Source: Rhizophagus irregularis | Taxonomy: Eukaryota > Glomeromycota > Glomeromycetes > Glomerales > Glomeraceae | Direction: 5' to 3' | Assembly (NCBI RefSeq): GCF_026210795.1 | Contig: NC_089459.1 | Coordinates: forward strand, 1-64,000 | Length of the DNA stretch: 64,000 nucleotides | Part shown: positions 1 through 12,365 of the stretch, piece by piece | Position numbering within the stretch: the stretch's first letter is position 1 | Layout of the letters: each line of letters starts with the position of its first letter | The notes under the pieces: model-generated | What the model was told of the DNA's origin: nothing | The model's database searches: none | What the model saw: the letters and a program-made list of their open reading frames with translations, nothing else | Position numbers and translations under genes: made by a program

Positions 1-655
1 TAACCCTAACCCTAACCCTAACCCTAACCCTAACCCTAACCCTAACCCTAACCCTAACCCTAACCCTAACCCTAACCCTAACCCTAACCCTAACCCTAAC
101 CCCAACCCTAACCCTAACCCTAACCCTAACCCTAACCCTAACCCTAACCCTAACCCTAACCCTAACCCTAACCCTAACCCTAACCCTAACCCTAACCCCT
201 AACCCTAACCCTAACCCTAACCCTAACCCCTAACCCTAACCCTAACCCTAACCCTAACCCTAACCCTAACCCTAACCCTAACCCTAACCCTAACCCTAAC
301 CCTAACCCTAACCCTAACCCTAACCCTAACCCTAACCCTAACCCTAACCCTAACCCTAACCCTAACCCTAACCTCTAACCCTAACCCTAACCCTAACCCC
401 AACCCTAACCCTAACCCTAACCCTAACCCTAACCCTAACCCTAACCCTAACCCTAACCCTAACCCTAACCCTAACCCCAACCCTAACCCTAACCCTAACC
501 CTAACCCTAACCCTAACCCTAACCCTAACCCTAACCCTAACCCTAACCCTAACCCCAACCCTAACCCTAACCCTAACCCTAACCCTAACCCTAACCCTAA
601 CCCTAACCCTAACCCCAACCCTAACCCTAACCCTAACCTCTAACCCCTAACCCTA
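1..655. repeat. Telomere repeat (CCCTAA)n
   Basis: Near-perfect tandem CCCTAA from the first base, with scattered CCCCAA, CCCCTAA and CCTCTAA variants. The C-rich strand reads inward, so the chromosome end is on the left. The repeat type equals TTAGGG, which is usual for filamentous fungi. Open frames of alternating Gly/Leu or Arg/Val here are artefacts of the hexamer. Confidence 0.98.
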
Positions 656-775
656 ACCCCAACCCAACCCAACCCACAACCTCTAACCTCTTTCTAACCC
701 TAACCCTAACCCTAACCCTAACCCTAACCCTAACCCTAACCCTAACCCTAACCCTAACCCTAACCCTAACCCTTA
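656..775. repeat. Degenerate telomere repeat with a second perfect block
   Basis: At 656-696 the hexamer decays into CCCAA, CCCACAA and CCTCTAA variants. At 697-770 perfect CCCTAA resumes. This looks like an old end that was later re-extended, or a recombination between telomeres. Confidence 0.85.
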
Positions 776-1035
776 ACCCATAACCCCTTAACCCATAACC
801 CTTAACCCATAACCCTTAACCCATAACCCTTAACCCATAACCCTTAACCCATAACCCTTAACCCTTAACCCTTAACCCATAACCCTTAACCCATAACCCT
901 TAACCCATAACCCTTAACCCATAACCCTTAACCCATAACCCCTTAACCCATAACCCTTAACCCTTTAACCCATAACCCTTAACCCATAACCCTTAACCCT
1001 AAATAACCCTTAACCCATAACCCATAACCTATACC
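770..1035. repeat. Subtelomeric 14-bp variant repeat
   Basis: Tandem CCCTTAACCCATAA, about 15 copies with occasional one-base changes, forms the inner border of the telomere. It fades into CCCATAACCTATACCC before ordinary AT-rich sequence starts near 1050. Confidence 0.9.
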
Positions 1036-1823
1036 CTATAACCATAATGCTAACCCTATAAAAATTTAACATTAAATTGGCGAATTTTTCTGTACTCAAA
1101 CGAACCTTTAAAAATAAATGTTTTATTATTTTTTCAAAATATTTATTATTATTAAATACCAAAGGAAAAAACAGAAAAAGAAATACAAAGATTCTCTACA
1201 ACTCACATTTAAATTTGTATAAAATTTATATATTACAAAAATATTTTTAAAATTTCATTATTCTACATACCTTGTTTTTAACACAACCAGCGATTCGATT
1301 TTAATAAATTTATATTATTGGATTCATCTCAATAAGAGGATTCTAATAATAATAAAATCAAATTACTAGCTTTAATATTGAAAAAGTTATGTCATAAAAT
1401 GTATTTTTACTTCAGTACTTAAGATTTATTTATGAGTTATATTAGTATTATTCAGGAATCAATACAAGCATATCAATTTATAAGAGCACGGACTTCACTT
1501 TTTCTTTTTACTGACCGATTTTTCAGTCTTTACCACTTTTTATCTTCTCGTTATATACATCTAAAATATACTGTAACATTACCTATGAACTTTTTTTTTC
1601 TTATATTAAGATATATCTGCCACACCTTTCAATAGTAATCAGATCCATATTCAAACGGCAAAAGTTAAAAACATTTATTAATCGATAAAAATTTTTTTTA
1701 ACGTCTCAAGACCACATGTATTAAAGCAGCTTTCCGAAAAGATATTTTCAATAAGTTTTGCAATTAAGCTCAATTTCAAATGCCAACTTTATTGGCTCAT
1801 TCAATTCCTCTACACTTTAAAAC
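1036..1823. other. AT-rich subtelomeric spacer, no gene seen
   Basis: AT-rich sequence with only short open frames of low-complexity hydrophobic composition. I see no supported gene, RNA or element boundary. Confidence 0.6.
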
Positions 1824-2497
1824 AGAATCCCAAACATCACATATATAACTCACATTTGAGTTTTAGCAAATTCAATCAAATAAGTTAAACTCATAATTTT
1901 AGATAAAGCAAATTGATTGAAAATTAATTAAAAATCATAATTATGAGTTTTAGCAAATTGCGTTGATTTTACAAAGTCATATTTTATATTTGAGCAAATT
2001 GGTACTTTTTTTTGAATTTAACTTATCCTTTTTTTTTAACTTTTATCGATAATATTTTTAAAAATATTAGTTTCGGGGTCTGTTATATTTTGGCCAAAAT
2101 TAAGTATAATTCCGGCCAATATTAACTATAATGCAAACCAAAACCGTCCGATTAGTTTTGCAACATTTTTTCAATTTTTTGTGATTATCTCAAAGATTCA
2201 ATGATTCGATTTGCGGCATTTTTTTTAATTCGCAGAGCTCAACGAGGGCTACAAAATAAAAAAAGATCGCATAAATTAAACTACTGAATGCTGAGATAAT
2301 CACAAAAAACATGATTTTTTTTTGAAATTTGTGCCAATTTGCTAAAAAGTTATACTCATATTTTCAGTTTTAGCAAATTAAGATAGATTAAAATGCGATA
2401 TTTCGATTTTTAGCAAATTATGGGTCTATTTTAAATAGGAGCAAAAACGCCAAATTCACGCAACCGGTTATGAGGTTATATATACGATATCTGGAGC
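1824..2497. mobile_element. Decayed hAT-like MITE, copy of the 8586-9226 element
   Basis: Starts AGAATCCCAAACATCACATA and ends, on the other strand, with a decayed version of the same end (positions 2470-2497). Flanks are TTTAAAAC and TTTAAACC, which is 7 of 8 matching as an 8-bp target-site duplication. The interior shares long stretches with the element at 8586-9226 in opposite orientation, including iterated GCAAATT and ATGAGTTTTAGC blocks. No protein is encoded. Confidence 0.65.
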
Positions 2498-3962
2498 TTT
2501 AAACCGCTTAGAAATTAATAACTCTTATATCTCGTCCAAACTATATAGAAGTCCATCAGTACCATCATTATATTCATCAATATTATTTTCATGATTTCGG
2601 AGGACCATCATCTAGTTTTAAGATGTATGGCGTCGAAAAGATAGCTTTTTAATTGAATCAATATTTATTTCAGAAAAATATAGTATTAATATTTAGGATT
2701 GGGGCATTTAAATTGGCTTTTCAAGCTTTTGCTTTCTTTCTGAAAATCAGCTTTATTTCCTTTCGTGTATTCTTACGTTTTTCACAACATTTATTGCAAG
2801 CTTGAATGTTCATATGGCAGATTGTTACCACGAGAATGGGCGAAAAATCAGCTTTTTTTATTATACGAACATTTAAAAGACATTATTTCTTATCAAAATT
2901 TAAGGCTGGAGACTTCTATTACTATATAATTTATAATTTATTCAACAATTAATTTTTAATTATATATCATATTAATGAAAAAAATCACAATAAATTATTA
3001 ATAAATACCTTCTTTTAAGTTTTCTTTATTCATTTGGATTATTTTTGATTTTATCATGTGAACTTTTTAATAAAATTTTAAGTCGCATTTGTGCATAAAT
3101 AGCTGTAAAGCGTAGATCTTTTTTCTGTTTCGTTATTTATACATTTTATATTTTCTCGAAACGCAAATTTATCGAAAATTTAATTTTTATATTTACTGTA
3201 CATATTTTTTGCGTAAAAAAAAAGATTTTGTATTTTATTTGTTTATGAATATAAATTATTTTATGGATAATTTTAACGCTCACCCGGGTGAAAATCACCT
3301 GGTCAGCGTGACATCGAATTTTACGTTTCAAAAAAAAATTAATTTATTTTTTAATATAATAAATAACATATGTATTACTCGTTATATAATTTACATTAAT
3401 AAATCTCGTTAACAACAAATAATGTTTTTATTAGTATTTAATTACATTAATTACATCAAAAATATCTGTCGTTCTTCTCTCCGATTATAATTTTCTAATA
3501 TAGAAGCTTACAATACATAAAAATCTACGCTGCTCTCATATTAATTAAAGTAGTTATTAGTACAATAAAAAATCAAATAAAGAGTGCACTCTGGTATAAA
3601 ACTATGCGAAGTATAGTATAATACCTCTATATTTCCCATCCCTAGCATTTGGACACTTTTTCTGCTAACGACTATATTTTCCGCATAACAGACATCTGTG
3701 TTGACTCTTTGCCACTTGATAATTTGGATCATTCAGGTTTTCTTGCATCGGGACCCGTTTTTTTGATAATTCCATAGCGCTCTTCAATCTTTTCTTTGAG
3801 GAGCACCTCGTATTTTAGTAACATTAGGATTAGTAATCTGCCCAATAAGTGCTGTTGGTAAAGGAATAATTATATTGCTAGGTATCTTGTCTCGATTGAT
3901 CTTCTGTATAATTATTCACTTCTAAATTATTATTAGTATGATCATTTCTTTCTGATTGTATT
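2498..3962. other. AT-rich spacer, no supported gene
   Basis: Only short, low-complexity open frames. At 3276-3302 there is a palindromic CACCCGGGTG followed by ATCACCTGG, a word seen again in multiple copies at 7697-7785. Nothing else is recognised. Confidence 0.5.
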
Positions 3963-5334
3963 TCATGTTTGAGCTGCAATAAAATCTTTTAGTATCTTAA
4001 TTAATTCTTCATCAGTTTTTGTTTCCAAAGCAACATTTATAGCAGTTTTTGCTGTAAAATGCAACTCCAAATCGATTTCTTTTGGAATTATTTTGGCGCA
4101 TGATTTCATTAGGTTGAATATGTTTCTACTCCTTGAAAAATAACGCAAACTTTGAAGTGTAAAGTTATTTTGAGGTGGTGAGCACTGGTGCATATGTCGA
4201 AGTATCTACAGGTTCTATTGCAGAAAGAACTGGTGAATTTTCAAAACTGCAATCCAAATTAGTTATGTTATCTTTGTACCATCTAGCAAGGTATTGCCGC
4301 TGATATGAAATTGCCGAATCTTGAATATAACATTACCCTCCAGAAATGGCGACAGATAATGCCTTTTGTAACTGTTTCCATGCAGGTACAGAGGTGAGTT
4401 CCATCAGATAACAGTGCCACTAAATTTTCACGTGCTAATCCACCTATACGACGTATTTCCATGTTTCAATAATATTCCCAAGTTCAATACCACTTAAGTG
4501 ATTGTAATGTTACTTGGGGTTCGTCAACTAGATTCTTACAAAATCAGTACTGGGTATTAGACTCCAAATCCTATATAATATATAACAAATGAAGTAAATA
4601 TTAATATTTTCATATCAAACTTAAACACATGATTTGCAAATGATTTTTACCTCAATAAATGATGTTACCAATTGACCTTCATAAGTAAATGACTGAGAAA
4701 TCTGAAACCTTTGCCGTGACAATACAAGTGGTGTTAAGAAATGGATAAGAATTACGTCAATATTAGAAAAAAACTGGGATGATAAATGAGGAAATTCTCA
4801 ACTGTCGTTTCTGACGTGCTTTAAGATCAACTTAGTTGACAATATTTGGATTCACTTTCATGTCCTTTTGTCAATAGCTTTTTCAACGTCACAGAGAGAG
4901 TGCTAGTGCTGTTTATCTGCTTTCTCGATAATAGCATTAAAAGATTTAACGCTTGAGTACTTCTGTATTCCACCATTAAATTGGAATGGTAAATAAGATT
5001 TAGCCCAATAGAACGATTAGGATATAAAAGCTTTTATATAAGATTGACATTCTGGAAATAAATCTATCATTGATTTCCATTTTTGTTCAAATAATTCAAT
5101 ACTTAAAGCATTTCGACATGAATAAAATGCTTTTACTAAAAGAAAGAAAATTTTCGCCTCTTAATTTTGCTAGATGTTTTATAATATTCTGCCATATATG
5201 AAAAAGACAGTGAAAATGAGGTGTTACCGGGAAAACGTGAGATGCTGCATTGATTAGAACCAGGTTCAGAAATACAGTTCCACAAAATGATTTTGGAGCC
5301 TTAAAATTATTAGTTGCCTTTGCTATAAGCATTA

Positions 5335-6452
5335 CAGTACCTTAACTCCCTCTATAGTCACTCCCGTTATAGTCACATTCTACTATATAGTCACACCAGT
5401 TGAATGTTCAAAACACTTTATTATTAAAATCTATCCTATATAGTCACAATCTATCTATAGTCACTATCACACCTATCCTCAAAAATCTTATATTAAAAAG
5501 AACCGTTTATAATCACAGTTATATAAAGAATATATTAAATAACTTGGCATCTAATAATCGTACAAAGATGTATCATAGCTTGTTAGAATCGTCTCACTGA
5601 GACGAATCGAATGGTGGTAGTTTTATCCTTTTCCGATCACTGGCTGATGAGTTATTTAACAAAATGTTAAGCATCAGCATTATTATATTTCTTGATTTAC
5701 GTTTACTGCGCCATTTAACATTTTGCTAAATTTCTCAGTACCTAGTGATTGTAAAAAAGACGATTAATAGCTCGTTGGAATCGCCTCATCAAGACGAATC
5801 GAATGGTGGTAAGCTCATCTCTCTGTAATCAATATTGACGGAGTTACTACTTAAAAACTATTTAATATTTTTTAATTTCAGAAAATAATCTAGTGATTAG
5901 ATTTCGATGTAATTTATACCATTAGATTCGTCGCATTAAGACGAATCGAATGGTAGTAAGATTGTCTCTCTAGGATCAATATTGGCAGAGTTATTACACA
6001 AAAACCATTAATATTTTTTTAATTTCAGAAATTAATCTAGTGATTAGATTTCGATGTATTTTATACCATTAGAACCGTCTCATCAAGACGAATCGAATGG
6101 CGGTAAGATCGTCTCTCTAGGATCAATATTGGCAGAGTTATTACACAAAAACCATTAATATTTTTTTAATTTCAGAAATTAATCTAGTGATTGGATTTCG
6201 ATGTATTTTATACCATTAGAACCGTCTCATCAAGACGAATCGAATGGCGGTAAGATCATCTCTCTACGATTAATATTGGCGGAGTTATGATACAATAAAG
6301 TTTTGAGTATAATTTTAGCTAAAATTATGTTAATTTTTGGCCGGAATTATGATATACTAATATAAGAAATTTTTTATATAGTCACATTTCTTTATAATCA
6401 CCAAATATGGACTGTCCCAAATGTGTGACTATAAAGAGAGTTGACTATACAG
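5335..6452. mobile_element. Inverted-repeat element inserted in the MULE gene (pogo/Tigger-like?)
   Basis: The left end CAGTACCTTAACTCCC continues with TCTATAGTCAC. The right end, on the opposite strand, is CTGTATAGTCAACTCTC and continues with TTTATAGTCAC. TATAGTCAC is iterated just inside both ends. TA precedes the left end, but the right flank is GA, so the 2-bp duplication expected of Tc1/mariner/pogo elements is not proven. The insertion falls between two parts of the MULE catalytic domain, which fixes its extent well. It has no transposase of its own. The middle is the 147-bp tandem repeat listed separately. Confidence 0.6.
5597..6300. repeat. Tandem repeat of about 147 bp
   Basis: The marker AATCGAATGG recurs at 5605, 5797, 5943, 6091 and 6238, giving spacings of 192, 146, 148 and 147. 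Each unit carries CATCAAGACGAATCGAATGG followed by GTAAG and, about 80 bases on, TTTTTTAATTTCAG. These look like splice donor and acceptor signals, but the segments between them contain stops in all frames. The same CATCAAGACGAATCGAATGG block is in the arms of the palindrome at 8044-8571. Confidence 0.8.
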
Positions 6453-7560
6453 GATTCACATATATGTAGATGCCATCTCATCCTCTACAAGTGCATTTGC
6501 CACATTCTGGAACCTTCCATAATTATCCCTGACTATAAATACACTTAGATACATGTTGTATTTGTTAGTTTTGCATGTATTGTTATTCAATAATACATCA
6601 TGAAAATGGTGATACAAGTCCTGCTGCTCAGATGACATCCAAAAAATGCCCGATAAACGACGTTTATTACCAGAATGACGAATGAACATTTTCCAATTCA
6701 GATCCTCAGTCAATTTTTCAAAAAGACTATTAAGAAATGAACCAGAGTCTGGAGATTCATCTTTACAATTTTCACGTAGCTTATAGATTGAATTATAGAC
6801 ATCTTGCTTATGAAAAACATGATATGGATGTTTTTTCTTAAGAATCTCTAATTGTATAATCGGGCGCAACCTTGCAATCTGTAAAAAATCTCAAATCCTG
6901 TACCACGTCATCACAACCGACAATATCTTGCATTAAAATGAGCAATCTCAGTGGATTTAATTCATGATTACGTACATCTACTAATGTTGTACATCTTATT
7001 TGTCGTCGTTTTGGTGAATTTCCAAGCGCAACGCCACTCACATCCTGTTTTGTTAGAGTCTCGCACATGATGTTCATTCTGATCAATTTTCTTACGTGCC
7101 TCATAATTACCACTTAGAGAACAACGAAATGATTTGCAATGGGTAATAGTATGATCATTTAAGTCTTTATCATTTCGATAAACCTGATAACCAAAGCCTC
7201 TTTCTAGGCAATATTCATGTATAAATCTATCAACAGATTCCCAGTCATCAAAACTATTTCCAATAGTGAGATTATACTGATAAGTAGAATAATCAGAAGT
7301 GCTTGTATCATTAGATAAAGGTTCAGATAGTTCTATAGATTCTATTGCATTAGATAGAGGTTCTACGACAGAAAAATTATTGTTTAGAGGTATACTAGTA
7401 TCTTCAACGTAAAAATAACTATTAGGAGGTATAGTAATATTCTCTAACTCAACAGAAAAATAACTATTAGGAGGAGTAATATTCTCTAACTCACTACTAT
7501 TACTTTCGGAAAAAGGTGTATAAAAGGTATCTTCGCTATCTTTAGGAAAATTTATGTAGG

Positions 7561-8043
7561 ATTTTCAGTCTAATTCCATTATGGTAAAGAATTTGCAAGG
7601 ATAAGCGATACTGCATTAATTATCACATCTTTATAAACGAAAATAGTTTAGTAAGACAAACATTTATTTGAAAGTGTTTGTATGACATACAAATAGGGTG
7701 AAAATCACCCGAGGTGAAATGAAATTTAAAAATAATTAAATTCACCTCGGGTGAAAAAAAATTTAAAATCACCCGGTGGTGAATTTTAAATTAATTCTTA
7801 TTTTATTGTAATTATATTGTTTTATATAATTTATATAATCTGATCAAATTTCGATCAGGTAAGGTCAGATCAGATCAGCAATCACATGTCAGCCACTTTT
7901 TTTTTGCCATGGCTAAGATACTAGTTTATTTATCTGTGACAAAATTTAGGTGATGAAAGATAAAATAAAATGGCACAGGAACAAGTAATTGCATGCAATT
8001 TATTCTCAAACTTTTCTGTATATACTCAAAGTTTGAACTTTAT
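7561..8043. other. Spacer with CACCCGGGTG-type words
   Basis: No gene seen. At 7697-7785 the words GGGTGAAAATCACCCG, TTCACCTCGGGTGA and ATCACCCGGTGGTGA occur in both orientations, and at 7845-7880 GATCAG is iterated. These resemble the word arrays inside the hAT-like elements, but no end or duplication could be identified. Confidence 0.4.
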
Positions 8044-8571
8044 ATACATCAGGAAATTTGTTTTGGCGTAATTTAGTGTAATATTTCGAAGGTGGTGTAA
8101 AATTTCGAAATATTACACTAAAAACGTAATATTACAAAAGTTTACGCTCTTAAATTTGAATAATTATAGTAATTTAAGAATATCTCGCTATCTACTGATC
8201 CAATTAAGACGATCTATAGCTCATTGGAATCAGCTCATCAAGACGAATCGAATGGTAGTAAAATCATATCTTTACGTTTGATAGATGACTTTCTATTAAT
8301 TTAAAACTTTACTGCATACTATAGAGCATTCTATCAACTGTAGAAATGCGATTTTACTACCATTCAATCCGTCTTGATGAGCTGATTCCAATGAGCTATA
8401 GATCGTCTTAATTGGATCAGTAGATAGCGAGATATTCTTAAATTACTATAATTATTCAAATTTAAGAGTGTAAACTTTTGTAATATTACGTTTTTAGTGT
8501 AATATTTCGAAATTTTACACCACCTTCGAAATATTACACTAAATTACGCCAAAACAAATTTCCTGATGTAT
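8044..8571. repeat. Large inverted repeat (foldback), 222-bp arms
   Basis: The arm 8044-8265 is repeated as its near-perfect reverse complement at 8350-8571, around an 84-bp spacer. Only a few mismatches are visible, such as GCTC against GTGT near the start of the word TTTACGCTCTTAAA. The arms include TAATATTTCGAA motifs and the CATCAAGACGAATCGAATGG block shared with 5597-6300. No coding potential. Probably a foldback transposable element; no convincing target-site duplication was found. Confidence 0.9.
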
Positions 8572-8585
8572 GAGATAGCGTTAAA

Positions 8586-9226
8586 AGGACCCCAAACATC
8601 ACATATATAACTCATAACTGATCTGCATGAATTTAAGTACTTTTTGCTCCTGCTAAAATAGACCTAATTTGCTAAAAATCAAATTATCACATTTCAAATC
8701 TATACTAATTTGCTAAAACTCAAAATATGAGTTAATAATTTTTTCTTTTATTATCAATAAAAAAATAAATAATTAATATAAATTAAACTGCCAATTTTTA
8801 TAATTAAAATATGTAGATTATAAATAAAATAATAATTAATAAAAATAATAAATTAAATAAATAATTATTAAAAAATAAAATGTTGCAAAACTGAACGGAC
8901 GGTTTTTGGCCCGCATTATGCTTAATTTTGGCCGGAATTATACTTAATTTTGGCCAAAATATAACCCGGACCCCAAAACTAATATTTTTAAAAATATTAT
9001 TTATAAAGTTTAAAAAAAATGATAAGTTAAATTTAAAAAAAAGTACCAATTTGCTCAAATATAAAATATGACTTTGTAAAATCAATACAATTTGCTAAAA
9101 CTCATAATTATGACTATTAATTAATTTTCAATCAATTTGCTCTATCTAAAATTATGAGTTTAACCTAATTTTGATTGAATTTGCTAAAACTCAAATGTGA
9201 GTTATATATGTGATGTCCGGGGTCCT
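8586..9226. mobile_element. hAT-like MITE with exact 8-bp duplication
   Basis: The left end is AGGACCCCAAACATCACATA. The right end is its inverted near-copy, AGGACCCCGGACATCACATA. The exact 8-bp duplication GCGTTAAA is at 8578-8585 and 9227-9234. Eight-base duplications with short inverted ends are diagnostic of hAT-type insertion. The 641-bp interior is non-coding and AT-rich, with TTTTGGCCGGAATTATAC at 8927-8944. It lies 14 bp from the palindrome at 8044-8571. Confidence 0.88.
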
Positions 9227-9234
9227 GCGTTAAA

Positions 9235-10264
9235 TGCTTTTATTGTAAATTATAGCATATCTGCCAATTTGCAAAATTTGCCAATCATCAGTTATGTGGC
9301 GCAGTACCGATTAAAATTGATCAAACCCTGTTTTTACATAAGAAAAAATGTCAAAAAATATATAAAAAAACTTTTAAGACCTCTCCCAAAATATTTACCT
9401 CTTTAATCCAAAACCAGTAGAAGGAGTTTCTAGAAAAAAAAGGAAAAAAATATTATAAAGTTAGTTTATTAAAAAAAACAAAAGAAAACTTTACAAAATT
9501 CAGAATATTTAATGATTTAACAAAAAAAAATTAACTGAAAAATAATTAATAATAAATATCAAATAGATTTTAATTAAACAACTAATTAATACATAATCTA
9601 AATTCGCTAAAACATCGTTATAAATATTTAGAGTTATTTATTTATTGAAAAGATTTTTTTTGAATAATTTTGCTTTCTAAATAAATTTTTTCTATAAACT
9701 ATAAAAAAAAAATAAAAAAACAACTTCAAGTTGTATTTAATATAAAATAATTACAAATATACTTGCAAAAATTCTCAACTTACTTGATGTAAAAACTGTT
9801 TGAAAAGTTGATAGGAGAGTTGATAGGGAGTTTAATAGGAAGTTTACAAAAGAAAAAAATTTTTTTAACGCTACTTTTTGTTGAAGTAATTTCTTAATAT
9901 CTGTCATATGATCATGTAATACAAGTGTGATCATTTTTGCAAAACTTAATTTACCTAATTTTTATTAAATTATTGTCAAATTCCTTAATTTAGACGAATT
10001 TTCGTTAATTTGCAGATCGGTGGATATGATACATTCAAATTTTTGTGACGTGGTCATAATTCTTTAAGATGATTTTAAAATCTATTCTTAGATCCATTTG
10101 TACATTATATAAATAAGAGTCTTGATTAATGAAATTTTTGCTTCTGAAATCATTTCTTCTTGGGAAAGTTCTCTTTAGAAATAATGTAAAATAATATAAC
10201 ACTGATATTACTAATAAAATTTTCCCATATGCATCAGAAAATAAAAAGATAACATATCATTTAT
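9235..10264. other. AT-rich spacer, no gene seen
   Basis: Long A and T runs and short low-complexity open frames. I see no recognised gene or element ends. Confidence 0.55.
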
Positions 10265-10929
10265 GTTATAAGTAGAGTTTGGAACCGGTTCTATTTTCGA
10301 AAACTGAATTTAAAACGGGCGCAACCAATTCAATCCGTTTCAAACTGATTTTGCAAAACCTGATTGAAACCGAATAACCGATTCATATATATTTAATAAT
10401 TCTGGCCAGAATTAAATGTGATTGGCATAAATCCGGCCAAGTTATAAATCTGGCTGGAATTACATCCCTTGTGTAATACAGTTCGAAATTTTGTAGAACA
10501 CAAATATCTATAATAAAATTTTGTGTAACATAACTTACCTGGTGGCTAAACTATTTAGCCGTAGTCACGTGATTTAAATTTCGTAATTCGGGCCAGCACT
10601 ATAAAGTTTCAAATACTGTATTTTATAAATTTTATAATTATTTCTTATTATAGTATTTTATATTACGTCAATTTTAAACTTATAATCAACTTAGGAAAAA
10701 TATTTGAACAATTAAATATATTAGAAATCTGTTCATTTCATTTATTATTATTCTTTTGATACTCATTTTATTCGATAAAATTATCAATTTAACTAAACCA
10801 TTTGAATTAAAATTTTTATTCAAAAATCTGGTGATTATTTAGAGAATTTTGAATATGGATTTGATTACAATAGTCTATTATTAAATCAATAATTTCTTTA
10901 ATTAATTAATTGTAAAATATTGTAAAAAT

Positions 10930-11173
10930 TAAGGTTGCTTGTCGAAACCTAGGGGTTTAGGCAAGATGGCGTTTTGCCGAAAAGTGAAATTCTGCTAAAA
11001 CTATATTAAAGTTATATTAAAAAACTGGCGAAACTTTGGAGAAAGGTAAAACTGCCGAAACTTATTATAAATGCCAAAACTGCCGAAACTCTGCCGAAAC
11101 TATAATAAATCTATAGTAAAATTTTGACGAAACTAATTGTAGAATTTTGAAGAGGTTTAGACAAGCAACCTTA
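10930..11173. mobile_element. 244-bp hAT-like MITE with TGCCGAAACT words
   Basis: The ends TAAGGTTGCTTGTCGAAACC and, inverted, TAAGGTTGCTTGTCTAAACC differ at one base. The exact 8-bp duplication GTAAAAAT is at 10922-10929 and 11174-11181. The interior is built from TGCCGAAACT and near variants, with CTATATTAAAGTTATA spacers. It is non-coding and nested inside the 10273-12507 element. Confidence 0.9.
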
Positions 11174-11712
11174 GTAAAAATATCAATTTTTTTGATTTTT
11201 ATGAATTTGAAAATCAAACTATTTATCCAGCGTTCAATTTAATTGAAAATCTTAATCATCTTTCTACATGTTGTTATAAAAAAAATTGAAAGAAAAAAAT
11301 TAAAAATAAATTTGTGGGGATAAAGAAAGGAATCGGTTAAAAAAAAAAGAAATTTCCAAAAAAAAGGAATCTGAAAAAAAATAAGTACCGAAAAAAATTC
11401 TGAAAAAAAGGAAAAAAAAATATTTTTCAGTTTGGAAAAAAAAATTAAACCTCAAATGGAAAAAAAATGAGAAAAAACAAATTTTTCGATTTGAAAAAAA
11501 AGCTAAACTGAAAGAAGAAAGAAAAATTTTTTTTTCAGTTTGAAAAAAAATTTTCGTTTTTTATTGATTTGCAAATATTAATTTGCAAATATTGAACATT
11601 AAGTCATTACTCATTAGTCACCATTCACAAAAATTAAAAATCGGTTTTGATCGGTTTGATTAATCAGTTTAAACCGGTTTGAATATACTGTAACTGGTTA
11701 ATTGGTTTAAAC

Positions 11713-12365
11713 TAGAGCTCTGAATGGATCAGGTCAGGTCAGGTTAATTGATAAACCTGACTTAAAATTTTTTTTCAGGTCAGGTCAGGTCAGGTCAGGT
11801 TAGGTTATATCAGGTTGTCTATTTGACCTGGCCAGACCTGAAACCTGAAAAAATTTCAGAACTATTTTTATTAAAGTATTGAAAAAAAACGGTATAAAAC
11901 TTTTTTTTTAATATAATATTATGAAAAAAAACGGTTTTGCAACGTTTTTTATTAAAATATTGAAAAAAATATTGCAAAATGTTTTTTTTAATATAACATT
12001 ATGAAAAAAATGTTTTCGCAACGTTATTATTGAAATATTAAAAAAAAAAGTTACGAAATATTTTTTTAATATAATATTATGAAAAAACGTTTTCACAACG
12101 TTTTTTCTCGAAATATTGCGATTCAACATTTTTATATTAAAATCATATAAAAAAGTGAATCGCAATATCGCAACTCACTTTTATTATATAAAATCAATAT
12201 AAAAAAGTGAATCGCAATACTGCAACTCACTTTTATTATATAGTATAATCAATAAGCTTTCACGTCAACAGGTCAATCAGGTCAGGTCAATCTTCATACC
12301 TGACCTGAATTTCAGGTCAGGTTAGGTCAGGTTATCTGAATTTGGCTGACTTGTTCAGAGCTCTA
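11713..12365. mobile_element. hAT-like element with AGGTC words
   Basis: The ends TAGAGCTCTGAA (11713-11724) and TTCAGAGCTCTA (12354-12365) are perfect inverted 12-mers. The exact 8-bp duplication GTTTAAAC is at 11705-11712 and 12366-12373. Tandem TCAGGTCAGGTCAGG and its complement ACCTGACCTGA fill both subterminal zones. The middle (11880-12240) has CGTTTTGCAACG and GTGAATCGCAATATCGCAAC hairpin text related to the array inside 27457-29845. Inserted into the AACCGGTT element. Confidence 0.92.

Larger units (their letters stand above)
3963..7560 (-). pseudogene. FAR1-like MULE transposase, decayed and split by an insertion
   Basis: Remnants of a Mutator-like (MULE) transposase with a FAR1-type N-terminus can be read on the minus strand in the expected order. 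An acidic Ser/Glu-rich N-terminal stretch is at 7560-7210. A FAR1-like DNA-binding region follows at about 7200-7080. MULE catalytic-domain text is at 6869-6456 and again at 5332-5096, where VFP...HFHCLFHIWQNI is typical. A SWIM zinc finger (CTC ... ICRH) is at 4405-4330, and a family-like C-terminus is at 4193-3963. The frame breaks several times, for example near 6850. The inverted-repeat element at 5335-6452 splits the catalytic domain. Members of this family cut and paste DNA or, when domesticated, act as transcription factors; this copy can do neither. No MULE terminal repeats were found around it. Confidence 0.85.

Noticed and set aside
223-618. Open frame encoding alternating Gly-Leu and Arg-Val
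   Set aside because: Product of the telomere hexamer read in a fixed frame; no gene.
5335-6452. Firm assignment of the inserted element to pogo/Tigger
   Set aside because: The TA duplication is present only on the left side, and no transposase is encoded, so only a tentative label is given.
11908-12165. Open frame rich in Phe/Ile/Asn within the AGGTC element
   Set aside because: Arises from T-runs and GCAACG hairpin repeats; composition is not that of a real protein.
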